This document shows, one piece after another, positions 16,786 through 25,600 of a DNA stretch of 64,000 nucleotides. The stretch lies in assembly GCF_004011505.1 (NCBI RefSeq), contig NZ_SAUN01000001.1, positions 9,265,501 to 9,329,500 on the forward strand. The letters are read 5' to 3'. The notes under the pieces are model-generated. The model saw nothing but the letters and a program-made list of their open reading frames with translations, was not told where the DNA came from and did not search any database. Made by a program: the position numbers and the translations under genes. The stretch is from Nonomuraea polychroma (GTDB taxonomy: Bacteria; Actinomycetota; Actinomycetes; Streptosporangiales; Streptosporangiaceae). Numbering within the stretch: position 1 is the first letter of the stretch; the number at the start of each line of letters is the position of its first letter.

Positions 16786-17118
16786 ATGCACGTGGAGGTC
16801 TATCAGGCCAAGGCCGACTTCTTCCGGACGCTCGGCCACCCCGCTCGCATCAGAGTGTTGGAGCTACTCCAGGAAGGGCCGCTGCCCGTCAGGGATCTAC
16901 TGGCCCAGATCGACATCGAGCCGTCCAGCCTCTCGCAGCAGCTCGCGGTCCTGCGCAGGGCGGGGATCGTGAGCGCGATCCGCGAGGGCAGCACAGTGGT
17001 CTACACGCTGGCCACACCGGAGCTGGCCGATCTGCTCGGCGCCGCCCGCCGCATCCTCACCGACATGCTCGCCGACCAAGGGGAGCTGCTCGCCGAGTTG
17101 CGCGCGGAGGTCACCTAG
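16786..17118 (+). CDS. ArsR-family winged-helix regulator
   Basis: 110 residues from the ATG at 16786. A single ArsR-type winged helix is visible: YQAKADFFRTLGHPARIRVLELLQEG, DIEPSSLSQQLAVLRRAGIVSAIREGSTVVYTL. The recognition helix is SSLSQQLAVLRRAG. No Cys metal-site motif (ELCVCDL) is present, so it probably senses something other than arsenic-type metals. No ribosome binding site is seen before 16786; a leaderless transcript is likely, or translation may begin at the in-frame ATG at 16756. It is 62 bases upstream of menB. Confidence 0.87.
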   Translation: MHVEVYQAKADFFRTLGHPARIRVLELLQEGPLPVRDLLAQIDIEPSSLSQQLAVLRRAGIVSAIREGSTVVYTLATPELADLLGAARRILTDMLADQGELLAELRAEVT

Positions 17119-17180
17119 CGAACGTCCGCCGCGGGACACCAGGCCCTGGGCCGAAGAGCAGATCTACTAGGCTCTCCTGC

Positions 17181-18058
<878 letters not shown>

Positions 18059-18059
<1 letters not shown>

Positions 18060-18973
18060 TGCGGATCGAGGTACCGGCGGCCCTGACCGCATCCCACGTC
18101 AAGTACGACGGAGAGGCGGGGCGCGCCTGGTCCGCCGGGCTGCCCGCGCTGGCCGAGCGCTACCTGGAGGAATGGGAGCTGCGGCTCGACGGCGAGCCCG
18201 GCCACGGCGTGGTGTCGCTGGTGTTGCCGGTGATCCGCGCGGACGGCACGCGGGCCGCTCTGAAGCTGCAGCCGGTCACCGACGAGAACGCCACCGAGGC
18301 GATGGGGCTGCGCGCCTGGGACGGCGACGCGTCGGTGCGGCTGCTCGACTCCGACCCGGACACCGGCACCCTGCTGCTGGAACGGCTGCACGCCGACCGC
18401 CCGCTGTCGGCCCTGCCCGACGACATCGAGGCGCTGAAGATCCTGACCGAGCTGCTCGCCCGGCTCGTCGCCCACCCCGCGCCCGAGGGCATGCGCCGCC
18501 TCGGTGACATCGCGCAGGCCATGCTCGACGACGTGGACGAGGCCCTCACGAAACTGCCGCGCGAGCAGGACCGCCGCTGGCTGCGGTGGTGCGCGGACGC
18601 GGTCGCCGAGCTCGTCCTCGAGCCCGGCGACCGGCTGCTGCACTGGGACCTGCACTACGACAACGTGCTGGCCGCCGACCGGGAGCCGTGGCTGGCCATC
18701 GACCCCAAGCCGCTGGCCGGCGACCCGGGGTTCGACCTCTGTCCCGCCCTGTGGAACCGGTGGGACGACGTGGTCGCCACCGGCGACGTGACGCGGGCGG
18801 TGCTGCGCCGCTTCGACCTCATGGTGGACGGGCTCGGCCTCGACCCGCGGCGGGCGGCACGCTGGACGCTCGGCCGGGTCCTGCAGAACGCCCTGTGGGA
18901 CGTCGAGGACGGCGAGCGCGAGCTCGACGAGATCGGCCTGGCCGTCGCCGAGGCCGTACGCGTCAGATCGTGA
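18059..18973 (+). CDS. Aminoglycoside/hydroxyurea phosphotransferase-like kinase (APH(6) family)
   Basis: 304 residues starting at the ATG that overlaps the menB stop. The kinase-like fold shows LKLQPVTDENATEAMGLRAWDGD, LLLERLHADRPL, and the catalytic and metal loop LLHWDLHYDNVLAADREPWLAIDPKPLAGDPGFDLCPALWNRW. This is the pattern of streptomycin 6-kinase/viomycin-hydroxyurea phosphotransferase relatives (APH_6_hur). True resistance activity is not certain: many chromosomal members have unknown small-molecule substrates. Its last 11 bases overlap the convergent oxidoreductase gene. Confidence 0.85.
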
Positions 18974-19886
18974 GAACGATCTTGCCCTGGCCGTGCCCGG
19001 TCTCGATCTCCCGGTGCGCGTCCGCGGCCTCCTCCAGCCGGTACGCCCGCCGCACCGGGAAGCTGAAGCGACCCTCGGCGTACAACGCGGCGTAGCGCCC
19101 GAGCCGCTCGGCCGTACGCTCGCCCTGGACGAGCTTGACCCCCAGCTCGGCGGCCTTGCCGTGCTCGACCAGAGTGACGATGCGCCCGCGGTCGGGCACC
19201 AGCTCCAGGGAGACGTCCAAGGCGTGGCCCCCGGCCCCGTCCAGGGCGGCGTCGATCCCGCCCGGCGCGAGCGCGCGGACCCGGTCGGCCAGCCCGTCCC
19301 CGTAGACGACCGGGACGGCGCCGAGCTCGCGTAGGTAGTCGTGGTTCACCTCACGGGCGGTGCCGATCACGGTCGCTCCCCGCATCCTGGCGATCTGCAC
19401 GGCGGCCGTCCCCACCGATCCGGCCGCGCCGTGCACGAGCAGCGTCTCGCCCTCCTTGACGCCGAGCCCGTCCAGAGCCAGCTCGGCCGTCTGCACACCG
19501 GAGGTCAGCCCGCCGGCCACCTCCCACGGCACGCCGGCCGGCTTGTGGGCCACGTCCGTGCCGTCGACAACGATGTACTCGGCGTAGGAGAACAGCCGGG
19601 AGAACCCGAGCACCTCGTCCCCCGCCGACACCCCGGTCACGCCCTCGCCCACCTGGTCCACAACGCCCGCGAACTCGTTGCCCGGAATCCGCGGGAAGCC
19701 GACCTCGCTCATGTACGGCGGCAGCCATCCGGCCCGTACGGCCGCGTCGAACGGCTGCACGCCGGCCGCCCGCACCCGAACGCGTACCTGCCCAGGACCT
19801 GCCTGCGGCGCCGGCAGCTCCATCACCTTCAACACTTCGGGACCGCCGGGCACGGCGAAGGCCGCCGCCCTCATCACTTCGTTCAT
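18963..19886 (-). CDS. NADPH:quinone oxidoreductase-like medium-chain dehydrogenase
   Basis: 307 residues, zinc-independent quinone-oxidoreductase branch of the medium-chain dehydrogenases. GroES-like N-terminal domain: VRVRAAGVQPFDAAVRAGW, FPRIPGNEFAGVVDQVGEGV. Rossmann domain: LLVHGAAGSVGTAAVQIARMRGATVIGTA. There are no zinc Cys ligands. It probably reduces quinones or enones with NADPH. The start is taken at 19886; a second Met is four codons in. A SoxR-like promoter with a 19-base spacer lies directly upstream and would give a leaderless or near-leaderless mRNA, which agrees with the lack of a ribosome binding site. Confidence 0.9.
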   Translation of the reverse strand: MNEVMRAAAFAVPGGPEVLKVMELPAPQAGPGQVRVRVRAAGVQPFDAAVRAGWLPPYMSEVGFPRIPGNEFAGVVDQVGEGVTGVSAGDEVLGFSRLFSYAEYIVVDGTDVAHKPAGVPWEVAGGLTSGVQTAELALDGLGVKEGETLLVHGAAGSVGTAAVQIARMRGATVIGTAREVNHDYLRELGAVPVVYGDGLADRVRALAPGGIDAALDGAGGHALDVSLELVPDRGRIVTLVEHGKAAELGVKLVQGERTAERLGRYAALYAEGRFSFPVRRAYRLEEAADAHREIETGHGQGKIVLTI

Positions 19887-19893
19887 GGGCCTT

Positions 19894-19924
19894 AGCCTGC
19901 TACCTCAACCATGGTTGAGGTCAA
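19894..19924 (-). promoter_or_regulatory. SoxR/MerR-type promoter of the quinone oxidoreductase gene
   Basis: A perfect 20-bp palindrome ACCTCAACCATGGTTGAGGT (19902-19921) holds the core CCTCAA-N6-TTGAGG, the arms and spacing of classical SoxR boxes. On the minus strand a -35 TTGACC (19919-19924) and a -10-like CAGGCT (19894-19899) flank it with exactly 19 bases between them, the over-long spacer typical of MerR-family activated promoters. The start codon is 7 bases after the -10. No soxR gene is in the window. Confidence 0.65.
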
Positions 19925-20019
19925 CTGCTCATACTGTTCGGGAACTTTTACCTTTACTCGCTCTTTATCTCGATATAGTCCGACACGGACATCACACGGG
20001 GGATGGGCACCGAGGCGGG

Positions 20020-20571
20020 ATGGGCGAGTTCTTAGGCACCGCACTGAGCTTTCCGACGGTCATTTTCAGTTTTCTGCTCGTGGTGGTCGCCGGTTATTGG
20101 CTGGTCGTCATCACCGGCCTCTTCGAGCTGGACGACGACGCGCCCTGGCTGGGCCTTGGGGGAGTCCCGGCCGGGATCACGATCTCGCTGCTGATCGCGC
20201 TGGCCTGGCTGCTGAGCCTGATCGGCAGCCAATTCGTGAGCGGCGGCCTGCTGATCGCCGTCCCCTTCGCCGCCGCGGGTGGAGCCTGGCTCGCCACCCG
20301 TGGCCTGGTGGTTCCGCTGCGCAGGCTCTTCCCCGAGGGGGACAAGCACTCGCGCGGTGACTTCGTCGGCCAGATGTGCGTCATCCGCACCGGCTCTGCC
20401 ACGCACGACTTCGGCCAGGCCGAGGTCACCGCCGCCGACGGCTCCTCCGCGGTCGTGCAGGTACGCACGACCGGACAGGACCGCCTCAGCCGCGGCGACA
20501 AAGCACTCATCTTCGAATACGACGCAGACGGCGAATTCTTCTGGGTCATGCCCTACGAAAGCGAGCTCTGA
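20020..20571 (+). CDS. YqiJ-like membrane protein with OB-fold (NfeD-related) domain
   Basis: 183 residues from the ATG at 20020. Three hydrophobic segments cover residues ~8-30, 45-65 and 68-92 (TVIFSFLLVVVAGYWLVVITGLFELD, ITISLLIALAWLLSLIG, GLLIAVPFAAAGGAWLA). The C-terminal half is a compact beta-rich OB-like domain: GDFVGQMCVIRTGSATHDFGQAEVTAADGSSAVVQVRT...GDKALIFEYDADGEFFWVMP. This is the layout of Escherichia coli YqiJ. The gene overlaps the flotillin gene by TGATG, which mirrors the yqiJ-yqiK pair. OB-fold NfeD-type proteins are thought to assist flotillin/SPFH partners at the membrane. Confidence 0.8.
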   Translation: MGEFLGTALSFPTVIFSFLLVVVAGYWLVVITGLFELDDDAPWLGLGGVPAGITISLLIALAWLLSLIGSQFVSGGLLIAVPFAAAGGAWLATRGLVVPLRRLFPEGDKHSRGDFVGQMCVIRTGSATHDFGQAEVTAADGSSAVVQVRTTGQDRLSRGDKALIFEYDADGEFFWVMPYESEL

Positions 20572-22664
20572 TGGACGTCATCTCAACCGGCTTCGGTGTT
20601 TTCCTCGCCGTCATCCTGATCATTGTGATCGGCCTCCTCGTCCTCATCGCCCGGCTTTTCCGCAAGGTCGAGCAGGGCAAGGCGCTGATCGTGTCGAAGG
20701 TCAACAAGGTCGACGTGACGTTCACCGGCGCCGTGGTGCTGCCCGTCGTCCACAAGGCCGAGATCATGGACATCTCGGTGAAGACGATCGAGATCGAGCG
20801 CACCGGCCGCGAGGGCCTGATCTGCCGGGACAACATCAGGGCCGACATCAAGATCACGTTCTTCGTCCGCGTGAACAAGACCGCCGAGGACGTCATCAAG
20901 GTCGCCCAGGCCATCGGCACCGCCAGGGCCAGCGACGAGGCCACGCTGCAGGCGCTGTTCAACGCCAAGTTCTCCGAGGCGCTCAAGACCGCGGGCAAGC
21001 ACCTCGACTTCGTCGACCTCTACACCAAGCGTGACGAGTTCCGCGACGAGATCGTCCGGCTCATCGGCACCGACCTCAACGGCTACAGCCTGGAAGACGC
21101 CGCCATCGACTACCTGGAGCAGACGGCGCTGCTCCAGCTCGACAAGAACAACATCCTCGACGCACAGGGCATCCGCAAGATCACCGAGCTGACGGCCATC
21201 GAGCACGTCCGCACGAACGAGTTCCAGCGCCACGAGGAAAAAGAGATCACCCGCCAGAACGTGGACGCCCGCGAGGCCATCCTCGAGCTGCAGCGCCGCC
21301 AGGCCGACGCCGAGATGAAGCAGAGGCGCGAGATCGAGACGGTCAAGGCCCGCGAGGAGGCGGAGATCGCCCGCGTGGCGGCCGAGGAGCGGCTGCGTGC
21401 CCAGGCCGCGCACATCAAGACCGACGAGCAGCTCGGCGTGCAGCACGAGAACAAGGACCGCGAGATCGCGGTCGCCATGAAGAACCGCGAGCGCGTGATC
21501 GCCATCGAGAGCGAGCGCATCGAGAAGGACCGCGTCCTGGAGGTCATCGCCCGCGAGCGGGAGACCGAGCTGTCGCGCATCGCCAAGGACAAGGAAGTCG
21601 AGACCGAGAAGCGCACGATCGCCGAGGTCATCCGCGAGCGCATCGTGGTCGACAAGACCGTGGCCGAGCAGGAGGAGGCCATCAAGCGGCTGCGCGTCGT
21701 CGAGGAGGCCGAGCGCACCCGTCAGCAGGTCATCATCGCCGCCGAGGCGGAGGCCCAGGAGAACCTGGTCAAGGACATCAAGGCGGCCGAGGCCGCCGAG
21801 GCCGCGTCGAAGTTCAAGGCACGCGAGGAGCTCGTGCTCGCCGAGGCCAGGCAGCAGGCCGCGGAGCTGGAGACCCGGGCCAAGATCCGGCTGGCCGAAG
21901 GCGTCCAGGCCGAGTCCGCCGCGGCCGGCCTGGCGCAGGTCCAGGTCAAGGAGCGCGACGCCGAGGCCATCGAGAAGGTCGGCCGCGCCGAGGCCGTGGC
22001 GCTGAAGGAGAAGCTCACCGCCGAGGCCGAGGGCGCCAAGGCCATGGCGGTCGTGGAGGGCGAGCGGCTCAAGGCGAAGGCCGAAGGCGAGCAGGCGATG
22101 GCGCTGGCCGGCGCGGCCGCGGTGGGCGAGAAGCTGAAGGCCGAGGCCGAGGGTCTCACCGAGAAGGCGGCCGCGCTGGCCGCGCTGGACGACGCCAGCA
22201 GAGGGCACGAGGAGTACCGCCTGCGCCTGGAGGCCGACAAGGAGATCCGGCTCAAGCACATCGACGTGTCGCGGCAGGTGGCCGAGTCGCAGGCGAGCGT
22301 GCTGGCCGCCGGGCTGGCCAAGGCCAACATCGACATCGTCGGCGGCGACACGATGTTCTTCGACAGGGTGGTCGGCTCGATCACCGCGGGCAAGGTGGTC
22401 GACGGGTTCGTGGACCACTCTCAGGTCGCCGGGGCGCTCGTCGGCCCGTACGTCAACGGGCAGGCCAGCCTGGCGGCCGACCTCGCGAACGTCATCAGCG
22501 GCGTCCGTACCGAGGACATCAAGAACCTGACCGTGTCCGCCCTGCTCATGAGGCTCATCCAGGACGGCGGACCGCAGTCGTCGGCGCTCGGCGAGCTGCT
22601 TGAGACGGCCCGCCGCCTCGGCGTGGCCGACTCGCCGGTCGCCGCGCTGGCCGGGACGAAATGA
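20571..22664 (+). CDS. Flotillin / SPFH-domain protein (YqiK-like)
   Basis: 697 residues. One N-terminal membrane helix (about residues 7-30) is followed by an SPFH/Band 7 domain (VEQGKALIVSKVNKVDVTFTGAVVLPVVHKAEIMDIS...GLICRDNIRADIKITFFVRVN). From about residue 215 to 560 there is a very long coiled coil rich in Ala, Glu, Lys and Arg (AEAEAQ, ARAEAVALKEKL, AEGEQAMALAG). The C-terminal flotillin region includes GLAKANIDIVGGDTMFFDRVVGSI. Flotillins form large ring- or cage-like oligomers on membrane microdomains. Both ends overlap neighbouring genes (TGATG with YqiJ, ATGA with the ATPase), so the three proteins are probably made in fixed ratio. Confidence 0.92.
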   Translation: MDVISTGFGVFLAVILIIVIGLLVLIARLFRKVEQGKALIVSKVNKVDVTFTGAVVLPVVHKAEIMDISVKTIEIERTGREGLICRDNIRADIKITFFVRVNKTAEDVIKVAQAIGTARASDEATLQALFNAKFSEALKTAGKHLDFVDLYTKRDEFRDEIVRLIGTDLNGYSLEDAAIDYLEQTALLQLDKNNILDAQGIRKITELTAIEHVRTNEFQRHEEKEITRQNVDAREAILELQRRQADAEMKQRREIETVKAREEAEIARVAAEERLRAQAAHIKTDEQLGVQHENKDREIAVAMKNRERVIAIESERIEKDRVLEVIARERETELSRIAKDKEVETEKRTIAEVIRERIVVDKTVAEQEEAIKRLRVVEEAERTRQQVIIAAEAEAQENLVKDIKAAEAAEAASKFKAREELVLAEARQQAAELETRAKIRLAEGVQAESAAAGLAQVQVKERDAEAIEKVGRAEAVALKEKLTAEAEGAKAMAVVEGERLKAKAEGEQAMALAGAAAVGEKLKAEAEGLTEKAAALAALDDASRGHEEYRLRLEADKEIRLKHIDVSRQVAESQASVLAAGLAKANIDIVGGDTMFFDRVVGSITAGKVVDGFVDHSQVAGALVGPYVNGQASLAADLANVISGVRTEDIKNLTVSALLMRLIQDGGPQSSALGELLETARRLGVADSPVAALAGTK

Positions 22665-25600
22665 GCCTTAGCGAAATGAGCGTGGTCGCTGAGGCGCAGC
22701 TGGAGGCGGGAACCTATGAGGTACTCAGGAACCGCCTCCAGGCCCAGGCCAAGAGCCTCGCGGCGGCGGCCGAGACGCTCAACGGAGAGCGGCTGAAGGT
22801 CTTCGGCGGCGCCGAGCTGCGCCTGCTGGGCACCGAGCGCATCCGCACCGAGAACAACTGCGTGCCCCGGGACATCGTCTCCCTGGGTGACGTGATGTTG
22901 TTCGGCTACAACGTCTTCATCGGGCTCAAACCCGAGACGGCGGTGTCCGACGTGTTCGCGGTGCACCGGTTCTCCAGGGACGGCGACGCCTTCAGGTTCG
23001 ACGCCGACAAGCTGGAGACGCTGGACGACCCGGCGTTCAAGAAGGACTTCGCCGAGCTCTACCGGTACTACAAGGAGACCAGGCTCCAGCAGCTCAGGCG
23101 GGTGGAGGGCAAGCTGCTCGCCGTGTTCCAGACCGGCCCTGGCGACATGCGGGTGCTGCGCTGGACGGTCGGGAACGACGGGATCCCGAAATATCTGGAC
23201 AGCCGAGGCGAGCGCGACCATGTCTTCCCGCCGTCGCACGACTTCGAGTGGACGGTCACCACCCGGGACGATCACGTGCTCGGCCGGCACCCGCACATCT
23301 CGATCCAGGGCGAGGTGTTCGTCGAGACCGTCGGCGGCGACCTCACCATCAAGATCGAGGACAACACGGAGACCGGCGCCGGCATCTACGCCGAACCGGT
23401 CACCGAGGCGCTGCAGAGCCTGGCCGACGCCGACGTCGAGTACGCCAGGGTGGGGCCGTTGATCCTCATGCGGATCAGGCCGTACAAGGAGACCGAGTGG
23501 CGTCACCTGGTCTTCAACACCCGCACCAAGGCCGTGATCAGGCTGGACGGCATCGGCCAGGCCTGCCAGCGCCTTCCCGAGGACCAGGGCCTGATCTTCC
23601 CTGGCGGCTACTACCTGACGACCGGGGTCAGCAAGACGTTCGACACGGACGTGACGGACCTGGAGTTCGAGCGGGTGGTCCGCTCCCCCAACGGCGAGGA
23701 CGTCCTGTACGTCTTCCACGCCAGGGGCGACGGGCGGTCGTTGCTGCTCCCGTACAACGTGATCAGGAAGGAGGTGGCCAACCCCATCGTCTGCCATGGG
23801 TACTCGCTGTTCGACGACGGCACGATGGTGGTCTTCCGCGCCACCTCCGAGGAGCCCACCCGGGTCCACCCGATGCAGGTCTGGCAGACGCCGTACGTCT
23901 CCGACACCTACGCCGCCGCCCAGCCCGCCGGGACCGGCCCGCTGGAACGCATCGGCAACGCCGATCTGGTGCGCGGGATCTCCGACTGCCTGTCCGTGGC
24001 ACGCATGGTCGAGGAGATGGCGCCGTCGGCGGGCACGTTCGAAGGACTGATCGCCGCCTGCACGCGGGCCTTCGACTCCTACCACTGGCTCGGCGAGCAC
24101 GGCCTGCGCGCGCCGCTCGCCGACGTCCGCGCCACCGCCGAACAGGTCCTCGACGAGTACGAGAACGTCGAGCACCTCACCCGCCAGGCCGCCGACACGC
24201 TGGCCAAGGCCACGGAGGAGACCACCCAGCTGGTACGCCAGGCGCGTGCCGACAGCCCCGCCACCGCCGACGCCTGGGTGACCATGCTGGCCACGCTCCG
24301 CCGCGCCCAGGGCCACCTGGTGACGCTGCGCGAGGTCCGCTACATCGACCTGGCCGCGCTGGACAGGCTGTCCGCCTCCGTGGCCGAGGAGGTGACCGCG
24401 ACCGGCCGTCGTGCGGTCACGTTCCTCTCCGGTGAGGACGCGTTCACCTCCTACCACGCGGCCGTCGAGCAGCTTGCCGCCGACGCCGCCGCCATCGCCA
24501 CGGTCGCCGAGGCCGCGCCCGTAGCCGAGCGGCTGGCGGAGCAGACGGAGGGCCTGGAGGTGGTCACGGAGGTCGTCGGCTCGCTGGACATCGCCGACGC
24601 CACCGTACGCACGTCCATCCTGGGGCGGATCGCGGAGGTGCTCGGCGGCGTGAACCGGGCCCGCGCCCTGCTCGACGGGCGCCGGCGCGAGCTGCTCGGC
24701 ACGGAGGGCCGGGCCGCGTTCGCCGCCGAGTTCGCGCTGCTCGGGCAGGCCATCACCGGTGCGCTGGCGGTGGCCGACACGCCGGAGAAGTGCGACGAGC
24801 AGCTCGGGCGGCTCATGCTCCAGCTGGAGAACCTGGAGTCGCGCTTCGGCGAGTTCGACGACTTCGCCGCGCAGCTGTCGGCCAAGCGGGACGACGTCTA
24901 CGAGGCGTTCTCGGCGCGCAAGCAGACCCAGCTGGATGAGCTGGCCCGGCGCGCGGACCGGCTCTTCGGCTCGGCCGAACGCGTTCTCGGCAGCATCACC
25001 CGCCGGCTCGGCTCCCTGGACTCGCTGGACGAGGTCAACACCTATTTCGCGACGGACCCGATGGTGGCCAAGGTCCGCTCGGCAGCCGGGGAGCTGCGTT
25101 CGCTCGGGGACGCCGTACGGGCGGAAGAACTGGACGGCCGGATCAAGTCCGCGCAGCAGGAAGCGGCACGGGCGCTCCGGGACCGCCTGGACCTGTTCTC
25201 CGACGGCGGCGAGACCCTCCGGCTCGGCCACCACCGCTTCGCGGTCAACACCCAGCCCATCGATCTGACGCTGGTGCCGCACGACGGGTCTTTGTACTTC
25301 GCGATCACGGGCACCGACTACCGCTCGCCCGTTCCGGCTTCGTTCGAGCACACCCGGCCCTTCTGGGACCAGCTCCTGGTGTCGGAGACGCCCGACGTCT
25401 ACCGCGCCGAACACCTGGCCGCCTCCCTCCTGGACTCCGTCACTCCGGGCGCACCCCTGTCCGATCTGGTCCGTCAGGCCGCCGAGTCCCGGTACGACGA
25501 GGGCTACGAACGCGGGGTCCACGACCACGACGCGACGATGATCCTCGACACGCTGGTGCGGCTGCGTGAGGGCGCAGGGCTCCTGCGCTATCCAGCCCAG

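Noticed and set aside
20583..25528. Long antisense frames (611 and 1035 residues) opposite the flotillin and ATPase genes
   Set aside because: They are shadows of the high-GC sense genes: no ribosome binding site, no family similarity, repetitive composition, and the sense frames have clear domains and coupled starts.
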